From positions 2,557,001 through 2,621,000 of the forward strand of contig NC_133167.1 in NCBI RefSeq assembly GCF_040802235.1: a stretch of 64,000 nucleotides of DNA. Reading direction: 5' to 3'. The notes under the pieces are model-generated. The model saw nothing but the letters and a program-made list of their open reading frames with translations. It did not search any database and was not told where the DNA came from. Origin of the DNA: Manis javanica. Taxonomy: Eukaryota > Chordata > Mammalia > Pholidota > Manidae. Below, one piece after another: positions 20,509 through 32,176 of the stretch (within the stretch, counting starts at the first letter, position 1; each line of letters begins with the position of its first letter). The translations under genes were made by a program, and so were the position numbers.

Positions 20509-21881
20509 AACTGTTTAGAAAACATTTAGATTTTCACAAAGAAAGATTCAAGGATGCCAGAAACCTCCCCCTTCGTTCCATCCTCCACAGGCCAAGTGAC
20601 CCCTCAGACCTGGGAGCAGCCTCCCGGGAGGCCCTGCTCCTGCCAGGCTCGGGGACAAACTCAACTCCCCCGCAAGAAACGGGCCTGCGGTGTCAGGACT
20701 CAGATCTCTGCCCCGGGAGGGGCCCGGCGATCCCGCCTCAGAATGCAGGCCTGTGGGAGGCCCCTCTGACCCCCAAGCCCAGGGTCAGAGGGAACCGGTC
20801 AGTGCCGGGGCAGGAGCTGGGCTGGACCCAAGGCTGCAGCCCTGCGTTCCTTAAGGAAGCTTGTGACAGGGGCAGGGACGGCCATTAGCACCCAGTGAGA
20901 GCTCTTCATTGTCCCGTGGGTTACAAACACGGTGCCTTGATCACCAGGACAGCAGACAGAGAGGCTGAGCCAGCTCTGCATGGGGCCCTGGTCAGTCCTG
21001 GGGACAGGGGAGGTGGGGGACCTGGGGTGCACCACGTGCTGGCAGGAGGTCCCATCAGGCTCTGCTCTCGCCCCAGAGCCAATCTGGGAACAAGTCACCA
21101 ACGCCCCTAGGGCTTCCTGGGACACCCTGGAGGACCCTCGCCCCCATGGGCATCCCGCTGGGGACTTTCACTGTTGCACTGAAGCAAGCCACCCCCAGGG
21201 GACAGGGTCGTCCTGGCCAGAGTGGCCCTCCTACTCACCTGGGAAGCCTTTGCTGACCCTACCTCCCTAGAGCCTCTGCTCAGGCAGAAGGACCCTCCCT
21301 CCTGGCCCCTCGCCCTGCCTCCTCCCTTCCAGCACCTCTGAGTGTCGCCAAGCAGGGGCTGCCTGCAGGGAGGGCTCACTGCACACACTAGGTAGCCGTG
21401 GATGTGGGCGTGGAGCGGGACAGCGGACCGCTGTGGACACACAGCCGCAGGCTGGGCAGCAGCAGGCCCACAAAGGTCTGTGCTGACTACCCCGCAGGGC
21501 CTTCCGACCAGCCTCCCAGCAGCTTTGGCTTCAGGTCACCCCTTATTTGTGCACTGGTGGGACACACGGTAGGAAAGGCCAACACTCAGAGAGCTCAGGG
21601 GTTCTGACAATGCTCCTCTGACCCCCAACTCCTTTCTGAGGCTCCAGGCCCTCCCACGGGCAGGAGAGCTGCCCTTCCTCCTCTGCAGGGGTCCGGTCCA
21701 CGCCCTGGCTGCTGGTTATCTCTGAGCTGGCATGGTGGCTGGGGACCTGAAGGCTATGCCCTCTAATGTCCCTGGTGTCCTGAGCCCAGCCTGATCCCTG
21801 GAGGGGACAGTGGCACCAAGTGAACAAAGTGGGTGGGTGGGTGGGGCTCAGCCGGCTCCCTTCAGGTGTACCAGGAGCGGC
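20509..21881 (-). other. KLHL30: Probable KLHL30 3' UTR
   Basis: This gene-free stretch directly follows the KLHL30 stop codon in transcription direction. Its extent rests on the candidate ATTAAA signal. I see no clear repeat in it. Confidence 0.35.
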
Positions 21882-22133
21882 TTACTGCTCCGGGGCGGGG
21901 CTGAAGGGCTGGGTCCACTTGGACACGTCCAGGAAGATGGTGGAGGCTCCGTGGTAGAGCCAGAGGCGGGGCAGGGCTCCGTGGCGGATCCAGGCGTTCT
22001 GCCCACGGTCGTAGGCCTCCATCTCCACATGGTAGTCACCGTCCATGCCCTGCCAGCGGCCGCCAGTCACATACAGCGCATTGCCCAGCGGCACCAGTGC
22101 GCCATTCTCGTGCAGGCTGTGCAGGGGCTGCAC
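21882..22133 (-). CDS. KLHL30: KLHL30 coding exon 7 (C-terminus)
   Basis: The acceptor is CCGGCAG, and the stop TAA is at 21884-21882. It encodes [20 protein letters not shown], then [20 protein letters not shown], and ends in [13 protein letters not shown]. Confidence 0.95.
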   Translation of the reverse strand: MQPLHSLHENGALVPLGNALYVTGGRWQGMDGDYHVEMEAYDRGQNAWIRHGALPRLWLYHGASTIFLDVSKWTQPFSPAPEQ

Positions 22134-25100
22134 CTGCCGGCAGTGGGCGATCAGTGGCTAGGGGAGTCCTCGGGGGGTGGGTTGTGGGGACATGCAGAGA
22201 GGGTGGCCAGTGCCCACCCAACTTCCCCCAAGGGCGCTGGTGTACCTGCCACCTGGGATCTCACCCCCATGCCCCGTCACTCCCCTTAGTGGAGAGACCC
22301 CACTGCTCCCCGTCCGCCTGCCTCTCTCAGGATGATGTTTCCAGTCCCCTTTCTAGGCCTAAATGTGTTCACATCTGAAGCCGGGGAGTCAGAGGGCTTG
22401 GGAGACATGGAGGCCCGAGCCAGGAGCGGCCTCCCAGGGCGAGGTCCAGGCCAGCCTCTGACTCGTAGCTGCTCTCGGAGGGGACAGATGCGGCCGCTGC
22501 CTGACAGGCACACACGTGAGGGACTCTTGCTCTGCCGCTGCACCCCTTGCTTAAGCCATGGCCCCAGGACTGCCCTGGATGGGGACTGTGAGGCGAGGGC
22601 CAGACGCCAGAGAGATGTGGGCCCTTCTGGAAGACCCCAGAGCGGGTGGCCTCCACACAAAGGCAGTAACATGGGCACCCCAGGCCTGGGTAGGGCAAAG
22701 CGGGGCCCCCCATGGCTGGGACCCCTGCCCAGGCGGTGGCGTGGCCCAGCTGAGGGCCGAGGAAGAAGCCCCCTCTGGCCTGCGGAGCCCTGACGCCAGG
22801 GACACCCCGGCTGGTGGCACAGCCTTCCTGGGGCGGCTGCAGGGACCAGAGCCACCTCCTTGGGCTTTCAGGACAGAATCGCAAGGCGGATGGGCCCAGG
22901 GCGGCAGCCGGTGCTGAGGCCACCGTGTGCTCCCAGCATAGTCCCTCCTTCGACAGAAGAAACAGGGCGAGCGGCGGGGGCCCCCCACTCCCAGAGGGCC
23001 AGTCTTGAGAGGCCCACACCCCACTCTACCCAGGCCCAGGGACAGAGGAGGAGGGGGGTGGGGGCCTGACGCTGGGGAAAACGAGGCCCCAAGGAGCTGC
23101 TGCTCAGGAGCCCCCCACCTGGCTTGACCACCTGGGGGTGGGAGACTCACTCCCCAGGCCTGACTGGCACTGCAGAGGATGTGCTGCCCACAGAGCTCCC
23201 CCTGCTGAGCCTGGTTCTCTCCCAAGGGCGACAGGGCGCCCAGTGACCAGGAGCCCGTGGCCCCAGTTTTCATCCTCGGGGGGCCGGCCTGGGCTCTGCA
23301 CCCTCACCAGTCCCTCACTGTCCACCCCCTGCGGAGGCGCCCCCAGGCCTCCCTGTCCCCAGGCCTGCTCTGCGGAGTCGGGAGTCCCAGGTCAGGGGTG
23401 CACCCTGATGGGGAGGCTGAGGCCCACCTTCTGCCACAGGTTGACCCCGGGGTCATACACGTAGACCTTCTTGGTGTTGTCGCCCACCAGGTAGACAGCG
23501 CCCTGCAGTGCGGCACAGCGTGGGGAGGACAGGTACTTGGGGAGGAAGGGCGAGGCGATCACGCTCCAGGAGTCTGTGGGCACAGGCACGGGGCCCCTTG
23601 CTGGGGCGCCAGGCTCCCAGAGCGAAGGCCGCCCCACTCGGGTGAGCCCCTTGCTGAGCCTGCTCCCTTGGGGGGCCTCAGCTCAGGCCCGCAGGAGGGG
23701 CTCTGGGGCCGTCGGAGGCCTCGGGCCGCCCAGCTCCGCCCACCCCACCCCTGTGGGCATCCCAGGCCCAACAACCGGGAGGCCCACAGGAGCCTGGGTA
23801 CAGCAGGGGTCCCACGGGCTCCTCACACCCACCCTGCAAAGTGGGTCCTTTATCACCTCTACCACCCAGAGGATGGCACATGGGGGGACAGATGGGGGCC
23901 AGGAAGGCCACTGAACCAGAGGGAGCCCCACCAGGGCCCAGGCCCTGGCAGGAGTCCCTCCCAGCCTTGGGGGTCCGGGACAGTCCCAGCCCGTGGGGCC
24001 AGCGCCAGGTAGAGAGCACAGCCAGGAAGCTCTCAGGACAGCCTTGGGCTTTCTCATCGCCCGCCCCTGGGCACTGTGCCCCCTGTGCCCAGGCTCCCTC
24101 ACCTCTAGGTTAGAATGGGAGGTGGCTCTGGTGAACCCCTGGGGTGCCCGCTCCCTCGGCCCTGCCTCCCATCCTCTGACAGGGCCTGCGGCTGCCCGTT
24201 CCTACCCACCTGGCCCCACCTGTCCTGGGGAGGCACCCTCCACACACCGAGATGGGACTGTGGCCTTGCAGAGGGCACCTGTCGCCAACTGTCCTCTGTC
24301 CCCTGGGTCTTACTGCCCCCCAGGCTGTGTTGGGAGGGACTGGTGGCCCCTGCGGGCCCTTAGCCTGGGGCCCGCCCCTGTCCCCCTCCCCGCCTGGCCC
24401 GCACCTGTGGCGGGTTGGTAGCACTGCAGGGCCAGTGCGTTGGACTTGCAGGCGCTGGAGCCCACCAGGTAGAGCCTGCCCTGGCAGCCGGCCGCCGAGA
24501 AGTTGCTGACATACTTGAGGGCTGGGCTGGCGGGCGTCCACGTGTCTGTGTAAGGGTCGTAGCTCTCCACTTCCACCATGTCCAGAGTGGTGCCTGCAAC
24601 AGCGGGGGGCGGGGGGAGGCTGCCGTGGCTGCCAGAGACGGGGGCTCTTGTCCAAGGCCACCCCATTGAGAAGCGGTTCCTGGACCCAGGAATGCAAGAC
24701 ACCGCAGTGTCCCCCCGAGCTGGGGGCTGAGCCCATGGCTCGGGGACGGCGGGGCCACCTCTGTGGGCAGCCTGAGGCCCAGCCCTCGGGGTCCCCTCTG
24801 CTGCCCCGTTCTCAGTGTCCCTGGGATGCACCGGAGGCCCCCTGGAGCTGGCTGCCGAGACTCTGCCTGAGGCTCACCCAAGGACACCCGGGCAGCAGGT
24901 GGCACCATCTGGCTGGGAGCCCCGGTGTGGCTTGTTTGCCCCAGACAGCGAGCTCCCGAGGGCAGGATGGGGAGCAGGGCCTCTGGGGCCCGAAACCAGC
25001 ACGGGGGCTCTCTAGTCCCTGGCAGGGGCATGGGGGTGGGGGACGGCTGCTGCAGGACTGAGAGGCCCCCAGGCTGCAAAGGGGCTTGAGCAAGCCAACC

Positions 25101-28100
25101 GGGACGGAGGGGAGAGGCCTTACCACCAACGGCGTAGATCTCCCCGTTGAGCGCGGCGCTGGCGTGGTTTGTGCGGGCCTTCCGCATGGGCGCCACGGGC
25201 CTCCAGGCAGCCTCCTTCAGCGGGAAGCACCAGGCCTGGGTGGTTGCCCATGCATCTGTCTTGGTGCCCCGCGAGCCCCCTGCAAGAGCAATTCTGTCCA
25301 CACAGGAGCCCACCACTCTGGGGTCCCTGGACACCAAGAGTCCTGGGGGCTTCTTCCCATGCCAGGCCTCCGTGATGCTGCACACTAGGCCATGGGGGGA
25401 CTCGCACAGGTGCCTTGACCATCAGAACAAGGGGGACTAGACAGGTGGTCCCAATGCTCTGTCGTGGACGCCTCTCCCCCACCAGATCTTACAGGGACCC
25501 CCAGCTCCTCAGACGTAAAAGAGCAGAATTCCTTCTGGGGGGTCTGGCAGTGGGAGTGCAGACAGGCCACCCTGAGGGTCCACGTCAGAGCCCAGGACGT
25601 GTGACGCCTGCACCCGTGTGTGAACCCATGGACTTTAAGTTTCCTTGTTTCCACATCATGGAAATGTCTGGAAGCATCTTGACTAAACTGCCAGGGCCCC
25701 AGGGATGAGGGAGAGGGGTCCTCCGGGTGTATTAGTCAGCAGCCTGGGCCGCGCACCTGTGACATAGACGTCGTTGTTCAGCGCCGCCAGGGAGAAGCCC
25801 CACTTGTGGTAGTCGGGGAAGTCCGGGAGCGCCATCCACCTCTCTGGCAGGAAGAGAGGGGCAGAGGGGTCAGGTGGCTGCACTTCCTGCTGGGGCCGGT
25901 CCTCGCCCCCAGTGGGTACAGGGGTGTCCCCTCCACTACAGGAGGGGCAAGGGGTGGACTCAGCTGCCTCTGTGGTGGGGGGTGACACCCAGTGAGGCAG
26001 GGTCCGAGGCAGCCCTGGCGGCTCCATGTGCCACTGCCAGGTCTGGCTCCTGCTGGCCCCTGGCCCCGCTGCTGTGCCCCAGAGCCTGGCACCTGGACTG
26101 CACACGGAATTGCTGCCCTGGTGCTCAGGGAGGCAGCCTAGGCCCCAGAGGCCAGGCCTCACCCAGACCCTGCAGTTGACTCTGCTGACCCCAAATGGAC
26201 CTTTGGTCCCAGGTCAGGTCCTGCCTCAGTCAGTGGGGTAACCGGTGAGGGCCTGACCTCCGGTCACTAGCAGGTCATAACACGACCGCCACTCATTCAT
26301 TCCTCTGCCTGAGCTCCATCTGTGGCCATGTGCAGCCCTCACATGGGTGTGGACGGGGTCAGACACAGCCTCCAAGCAGGCAGAGGGTCCCAATCCCAGC
26401 TCGCATACACCAGCTCTGGGTCCTGGACAGACCCCTGTCCATGTCCTCATGTGTAGCACAGGGTATTCCCACATCTCAGGGAGGTGTGGATACTACATAA
26501 CCGGATGCGTTTGTCACACGGTTAATTGCTCAGCTGGTGGCTCTTAGGACTATTTTCCCTATTGTAAGGGACAGAGTAATCGCCCAAGTCAGGCCTACCT
26601 TCATGGAGCTACATCAGGTAAACTGAGGCAAAAGACAAGAAAATGCTTTGAAAAAACCAACATGAGAAAATAAATGTGGGAATGTTTGAGTCCTATAAAT
26701 GGCCACATTTTGAGTGTTTGTGGAAAGCTGTGAGAGATTCAGGCCTTGGGGATGTTCCCTGGGAAGATTCTGTTTACTGTTTACGACAGTTTTCTGGACA
26801 CGCAGAACTCTAGGCCTGCTGGGCAGGGACTGCATGTCCCCCTGACTCATGTCTGCGTCGCCCGAGGCTGGGGATTGCCCAGCCGTCACCAGGCCTTTGC
26901 TTGCCAGCGTCCCCCCCTGCCCTCCCCTTGGTGTCTGAGGGACAGCTGCTCCCGGGAGGGGCCGGTCCAGCTCATCCCCTGACGTCAGTCCCCAAATCCC
27001 CTCTCGTCAGCCCCTGACCTGGCACAGCCACCTCAGACTTCGTGGAGCCTGCCAGCTGCTGATGCCAGGGGTGTGGCTGGCGACATGCCCACGGCCCCAG
27101 GACACCAGCCAGGTCAGGGTGGGAATCCCAGTCCCCCAGAGACCCTGCTCATTCCTCCTCTCCTGGGCAACCCTGTGCTGGGGCCCCAGGTGGGAGAGGC
27201 TGAGTCCAGACAGCAGGCCTGGCCCCCATGCCCGCTGGCTCATTGCCACTGTGTGAGGAATGCGCTCCCCAGGTGAGGAACCAGGCTCAGGGAGAGGAGG
27301 GGCCAAGGGGAAGATGCCAACAGGCCGACCCCCTCCTGCACAAGCAGGGCCGGGAGCAGAGCCCTTTCCCCGGGGCTCCAGGCCTGAAAGACCAAGGTTG
27401 GGGACTGTGGCTGGAGGGTTCGAGGCTCCACAGTCAGTTCTCCCCCAACCACGGCCCCTGGCTCCCCTGCAGCCTCTGTAGCGTGAGGCCCAGGCACAGT
27501 GGAGGGCATCCCTGGGCTGGCGCTGCTCTGTGCGCCTCACTCCCTCACCCTGCCGAGTGGACACAGCAGCTCGGGTTAGGATGCAGTGACAGCAGGGCCT
27601 GGGCCTGGGCACTGGGGCGGTACTCACTGGCCTTGGCATGGTAGAAGGTGAAGTTGGCCGGGTGGGGGGTCGGCTCCTCGGCGCCTTCCTCGTCCTCCTC
27701 CAGGGACCGTCCGCCCACCACCACCAGAACCTCCTCCAGCTTCTGCGGGAGGGCCAGCAGCGCCTGTGGGGCCGGGAGCACGGGGTCAGAGGAGCCGGGC
27801 CGCTGGCTCCCTGGTGTGAGGGGCCCAGGGTGCTGGCGGGCTCGGTGGCATTTTCCAGACATTAAGCAGTGGTCTGGACATTAGCAGGGGCAGCTGTGGG
27901 CCCATGAGCACGCCCGTGTGTTTGTGCATGTGCACACGTACACCACCCGTGGCTGCCGTGGGGCCGAGAGGGCAGCTGAGGACCAGGACTGGGAGGGCTG
28001 GGGGCGGCAGGGGCGCCTGCACCCAGCATGAGGGCTGCTCCCTCCCAGCGGCCATCACACGCCCTTCCTGCACCCGTTCCTGCGGCCAATCACCAGACTC

Positions 28101-29708
28101 TGTCCCCACCTCCCCACATAAGCACCCCCTGCCCCCCAGGAGCCCAGCACAGAGCCCATGAGCTAGGAGGTCCCTGGCCTGCAGGAAATGCTGGAACGGC
28201 TCCCCCTGCTCAGAGAAGCAGGGCACGGTCGGCCTGTTTGCCTGGCGGTGCTTGACAGTGGCACGGGTCAGTGTTCTGCACCGTACAGGGGGGCCCTGGT
28301 CTGAGCCCCCTCTGTCCCCAGACGTGGCTCTGAGGGGCCCTCCAGGGCAAGGCCCTCAGTAGGCTGACCAGTGGCAGACAGATTCGTCGGCTCCTTGTCT
28401 CGGTCACACCCTGGTCTGCCACTTCATCAGGAACTGCCCTGCCTGCCAGGCCCACAGCCAGTACAAGTAGGAAGCTGCACCCTGTTAACGCTTGAGCAGC
28501 TTCCTAAGGGGCAGGTGGCAGCCAGCTGCCATGCCTGTCAGTACCCCCTGGCCTGCACACAAGCTGTGGCATAATCCTGGACTGGTTTCCCCCCTCTAAG
28601 GCCCAGCTCAGGTGCTGCCTTCTCCGGAGAGCCTTCCCTGACTGCCCACCCCTCCCCAGCCCGGTGCTGGCCTTATGCTGCCTGAGGTCTATCTCCAGGT
28701 CTGTCACCCCCAAGCTGTGGGCTCCTCCAGTACAGGACTCCAGAATGACCACTTCTGGGCCCCCTTTCCCCCATTACCCCCCTGGGCTAGTGATGGTGCC
28801 TGCACAGGTAACCAACCCAAAGCGGGTAGGCTTGCAAGGTTGGGGGCACCTCAGGGATTTTCCCCCAGTACTTCCTGTCCCCATGCAGGTGGGGTCTCCA
28901 GGGCTCCCCTCCCTGCTCCATGCCCTTTTCTCACCGAATCGTGGCCCTGGGACAGTGCGACCTGACACGCCTCTGACTCCCGGATCAGGGGCTCGGTGGC
29001 CAGCAGCTGCTGCATGCAGGGCCTGGGCACAGCATCCAGGTGCACCAGGCCAAGCAGCTTGGGCAGGTGGGCAGCCCGGACCTCTGGGTCATGGCGCACC
29101 CAGCGCAGCAGGGCCTCCAGCCGGCTTCGCTCTGGCTGCACCTGCAGCAGGTCGCTGGCCAGACAGGTGGCCAGCCGGTCTTGGGACAGCTGCAGGAACT
29201 CATCCTCATGTGCCACGGCTTCAAAGTTCTCCCGCAGGAAGGCCCAGGCCTTGGCAGCCACACCCAGCAGCCCCTGCTGCTCCCCAAACTCACAGATGCC
29301 CAGGCAGTTGGTGGCGTCCAGCTGCTGCTGCAGGTAGCGGCCGCAGACCTTCTGCACGGCAGGGAAGTGGAGGCGCACGGCTGTGCGCGTCAGCGCCTCC
29401 ACATTGCCCTGCGTGACGGTCAGCCGTCCTGTGTACACAAAGTCCAGCAGCTGCCCCATCACGGTGGGCTCCACATCCTGCAGCTCCACATGTGCCGAGA
29501 AGCTCTCTGCAAAGTCTCCCGCAAACATGGCGTGGAAGTAGGGGCTGCTTAGCGCCAGGAGGCCGCGGTGACAGGGCAGCTCCTGGCCACCCACCAGCAG
29601 TGTGACATCGGCCAGCTTGGGCTGAGAGCGCAGCCGCTGCAGGCCGTCCAGCATGTCCTGGGCATGCGAGGGCAGGTGGAAATCCAGGTCGTCCACGTTC
29701 TGAACCAT
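21882..29708 (-). CDS. KLHL30: KLHL30, kelch-like family member 30, complete
   Basis: KLHL30 is a BTB-BACK-kelch protein; family members act as substrate adaptors of CUL3 ubiquitin ligases. Seven coding exons (28935-29708, 27628-27763, 25757-25843, 25124-25279, 24405-24593, 23428-23573, 21882-22133) sum to 1740 nt, or 579 aa; human is about 578. Exon 1 carries the BTB domain ([22 protein letters not shown]) and the BACK domain ([11 protein letters not shown]). Exons 2-7 carry kelch blades with Gly pairs ([34 protein letters not shown]). The start ATG has G at -3 and +4. An acceptor at 29782-29783 shows that a noncoding exon precedes it. Human KLHL30 is known mainly from muscle expression. Confidence 0.96.
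23428..23573 (-). CDS. KLHL30: KLHL30 coding exon 6
   Basis: The acceptor is GCCCACAG and the donor GTGGGC. It encodes [19 protein letters not shown], then [15 protein letters not shown], and ends NLWQK. Confidence 0.95.
24405..24593 (-). CDS. KLHL30: KLHL30 coding exon 5
   Basis: The acceptor is GTTGCAGG-type and the donor GTGCGG. It encodes [19 protein letters not shown] and then [20 protein letters not shown]. Phase 1 is kept at both ends. Confidence 0.95.
25124..25279 (-). CDS. KLHL30: KLHL30 coding exon 4
   Basis: The acceptor is CTTGCAG and the donor GTAAGG. It encodes [19 protein letters not shown] and ends NGEIYAVG, a kelch blade. Confidence 0.95.
25757..25843 (-). CDS. KLHL30: KLHL30 coding exon 3
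   Basis: The acceptor is CTGCCAG and the donor GTGCGC. It encodes [19 protein letters not shown] and then NNDVYVTG. Acceptor choice was set by phase and the human KRWMALP motif. Confidence 0.95.
25844..27627 (-). other. KLHL30: KLHL30 intron 2
   Basis: GC-rich ends enclose an AT-richer middle (about 26480-26760). I recognise no element with certainty. Confidence 0.5.
27628..27763 (-). CDS. KLHL30: KLHL30 coding exon 2
   Basis: The acceptor is CCCACAG and the donor GTGAGT. It encodes [18 protein letters not shown], an acidic stretch (EEDEEGAEE) and FTFYHAKA. It opens the kelch part. Confidence 0.95.
27764..28934 (-). other. KLHL30: KLHL30 intron 1 (between coding exons 1 and 2)
   Basis: Contains an L2-like fragment at about 28555-28760; nothing else is recognised. 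Confidence 0.5.
28555..28760 (+). repeat. LINE-2-like fragment
   Basis: The segment CCCAGCTCAGGTGCTGCCTT followed by GAGAGCCTTCCCTGACTGCC is typical of dispersed L2 3' sequence. Confidence 0.5.
28935..29708 (-). CDS. KLHL30: KLHL30 coding exon 1 (BTB and BACK)
   Basis: ATG is at 29708-29706, and the exon ends before donor GTGAGA. Its 258 codons begin [20 protein letters not shown] and cover the BTB and most of the BACK domain. The 5' UTR part continues to acceptor CCTAG at 29782. Confidence 0.96.
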
Positions 29709-29904
29709 GACCGCCCAAGCCAGTGCGGGTCCCTGCAGCCCACCCACTCGGGGAAGAAGGGCTGGGTGCCTGCCCGAGAGCCTAGGGAGAGAAGAGGGCA
29801 GGGTCAGCAGGGGGTAGGGAGGACTCATCTGCTGGACTCGCCCACCCATCTGACCGACTGTCCATTAGTTCTTGCCATCAATGATGTATGAAGTCTTTAC
29901 CCAG

Positions 29905-30060
29905 CATCACCCGGTGCAGCCCCTTGCCCTCTGAGGCAGGCACTGTGTTAATCCTGCTTTACAGCCAGAAGGCTAAGGCTCAGAGAGGGCAGGAGAGACT
30001 TGCCTTCAGCCCAGCAATAAGGCAGGAAGGGGCCAGCAGGAGAACCCAAGCTCCACCCAT
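29905..30060 (-). repeat. MIR SINE, antisense
   Basis: GAAGGCTAAGGCTCAGAGAG and then GAGACTTGCC match the antisense MIR core. Confidence 0.65.
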
Positions 30061-30169
30061 GGAACAGGCCTCTGGAGCTGGGGATCCTTGTGGCCCCCAA
30101 CCCTTCAAGTGGCTTCCTCTGCTCCCAGATCTGTCCTGTAGGTCCTCACTGTCAGAGGTTTACAGGGAG

Positions 30170-30260
30170 CCTCACCCCCCACAACCTTGCTGTGTGACCT
30201 TGGGTGAGCCACGCCCCACTCTGATCTCAGTTTCTTCACCTGCAGACTGAGAGGCTGGCA
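30170..30260 (+). repeat. MIR SINE fragment
   Basis: TGCTGTGTGACCTTGGGTGA followed by CTCAGTTTCTTCACCTGCAG is the MIR sense core. Confidence 0.7.
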
Positions 30261-30329
30261 GAGAAAGGGCCTAAGTGACCACACTGACACAGGGGTCCCC
30301 ACAAGCCGGGCCATGCCCCGGGGGTTGCA

Positions 30330-30470
30330 CATGCATCCACCACTCAGCTGGGACGACAGCCCTGCGAGGTGGGTGCTACCAGGGTCGCCTTTACAGCTGG
30401 GCAAGCGGGGGCACAAAAGGCTGAAGTCGCCTGTGCAAGATCACCAGGCCAGCAGGTGGGGAAGCCAGGC
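30330..30470 (-). repeat. MIR SINE, antisense
   Basis: TTTACAGCTGGGCAAGCGGG followed by AAGTCGCCTGTGCAAGATCA resembles the antisense MIR core. Confidence 0.5.
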
Positions 30471-30705
30471 TGGGGGGCCCCTGCTGAGCCCCAGGTTAAT
30501 GTCTCCAGGGGTAGCTTGGTAAAGAGCGCCTCCCCACCACCACAAAGGAAAACTCCCTGACAGCAATTTCGCCTCCCGTGTTCATCTTGCTTGATTCTGG
30601 GCCTATTTAATTATGTGCATATTAATTTCTGTACTTGCGGTATTTAACCCAAGAAAGCCGCCCCAACAGATAAAGGTCTGCGCAGACGCGGAGTTGCCCG
30701 TCTGT

Positions 30706-30720
30706 CCACCAGGGGGCGCC
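30706..30720 (+). promoter_or_regulatory. CTCF-type motif
   Basis: CCACCAGGGGGCGCC matches the CTCF core consensus at every position. It lies in the candidate KLHL30 5' UTR intron next to a CG-rich block (about 30690-31100). Confidence 0.6.
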
Positions 30721-31431
30721 GTCCAGGCCATCAAAGGGGCTGCGCGTCCCCAGGGACGGGTTGGGCGAAACAGGCAGGATGAACATGGCAAAGCGCGTAA
30801 AGAGAGTCAGTGAGCTGGGGGTGCCGCCGGAGAGCGGGGCCCGCGGAGCAGTGACGGCCGTGTGGCCCTGCGCGGCCCCGCCGGGTCGGGAAGTGCACAG
30901 GGATCCCGCCGCGGGACCTGCCTGGGCCCATCGGCCGGCGTCCCCCCTGCCCGGCCACCACCCCGGGCCTCGCATTCCCAGCACGGCTGTGCCCCCTTTG
31001 GCAGAACAGGGCCGGCAGGGGGTGCGCCCAGCCAGCTGCCCGCGGGGCCTCAGCGGGGGCCGCTGACACCGGCTGCTGGGGAGTCTCAGGCCTCAGCCCC
31101 GTGCCCGCTGCGGCCACGGGTGAGGAGGGCTGAGTGGACAGGTCAGCTCGGCCGGTGACTGGACGCTGTGGCCCTGGCTGTACCCAGAGGGTGGGTCCAG
31201 CCCCCGACCCGTCCGCCTCTCCCGGGCGTTCAGGGAAGGGTGCCTGCTGAGCCTCCACCCCCTCCAGAGGGCTGGGCTTGACCAGGGTTGGGGACTCTCC
31301 CCGAATCACCCAGGGCTGCGACCTCCAAGCCTGGGGCGCTGTCTCACCGCAACCCACCTCCCCACCCCTTCCCTGCCCAGGCCCCACCTCCCCTCCCTGT
31401 CGGCGCTGCTCTAGAGCCCTCGGGACCCTAC

Positions 31432-31520
31432 CTGTGGGCCCCTGGGCCTCCTCTGTGAGAACTCGGGCTGCGAACAGGACTGCTTGGCCAGGGGGCCACC
31501 AGGAAGGTCTTCTAGGCTGG
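31432..31520 (-). other. KLHL30: Candidate noncoding first exon of KLHL30
   Basis: A consensus-like donor (CACAG|GTAGGG) lies at 31431-31430 on the minus strand, and a TATA/MEF2-like CTAAAAATA lies at 31547-31555. A start near 31520 would give an exon of about 90 bases splicing to the acceptor at 29782. This is inferred from signals only. Confidence 0.4.
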
Positions 31521-31546
31521 GCTGGGCAGCCACGTGGGGACAAGGG

Positions 31547-31555
31547 TATTTTTAG
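31547..31555 (-). promoter_or_regulatory. MEF2/TATA-like CTAAAAATA upstream of KLHL30
   Basis: The minus strand reads CTAAAAATA, nine of ten bases of the MEF2 consensus, at a TATA-like distance from the candidate first exon. Confidence 0.4.
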
Positions 31556-31676
31556 CCTCTGACTGCGCTGGTGGGAGGGCAGGAGGGGAGGTGGGCCAGT
31601 GGGGGAAGGGGAGAGGCAGTGGCTCCTCCCTGAAAGCCCACACCGGCCACCCTCCATCTGGAACCCAGGGAGGACA

Positions 31677-31694
31677 GCATTCCAGGGCATTCCA
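31677..31694 (+). promoter_or_regulatory. Tandem TEAD/M-CAT-like sites
   Basis: GCATTCCA occurs twice, at 31677-31684 and 31687-31694, ten bases apart. Confidence 0.4.
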
Positions 31695-32166
31695 GGGCAG
31701 CCCAGGCAGGGCGTGGCCCCTCCCCGTGGCACCAGGCAGACTGGGGTGGGGTGCAGCCCGCCCCTCCTGTCTCTTCATGGGCCAGAGGCGGGTGGGCAGT
31801 GGGCCTGTGCTGGGGCCTCAGGAGGGCACGCAGGGGCTCCAGCTCTGGGCTCCACATACGTTGGCTTATCCGTGGTTACTGATGACCCATGGGACCTGCT
31901 GTTCTGTCAAGCAGGAACAGTGACTGGAGTGAGAAAGTGCCATTCGGTCAGCAGGGCTTTCAAAACATGGGCCCGTGGTGGCGGGGAAGTCCTTGGTGGT
32001 TAGGGGGTGCCCAGAGAGGTGAGGAGGCCTCTGCGAGTGCCCCACCAGCTTGGTGATGGGGACAGGGAACCCTGAGGCTCCAACACCCCCATTGTGGCCT
32101 TGGCCTCCGGCTGCCCTGGTGTCTTCATTAGTTGTAGAGCCAAAGGCGGCTAAGAAATGGGGACTT

Positions 32167-32176
32167 CTAAAAATAA
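32167..32176 (+). promoter_or_regulatory. MEF2 consensus CTAAAAATAA
   Basis: A perfect match to the YTAWWWWTAR MEF2 consensus, about 650 bases upstream of the candidate KLHL30 start. Confidence 0.45.

Larger units (their letters stand above)
22134..25123 (-). other. KLHL30: KLHL30 introns 4, 5 and 6
   Basis: Intron 6 (22134-23427), intron 5 (23574-24404) and intron 4 (24594-25123) are GC-rich, short and free of recognisable repeats. Confidence 0.6.

Noticed and set aside
24360-25385. 341-codon open frame on the minus strand
   Set aside because: Only the exon 4 and exon 5 parts overlap KLHL30 coding sequence, and the exon 5 part is out of frame. The rest is intron read through, without conservation signs.
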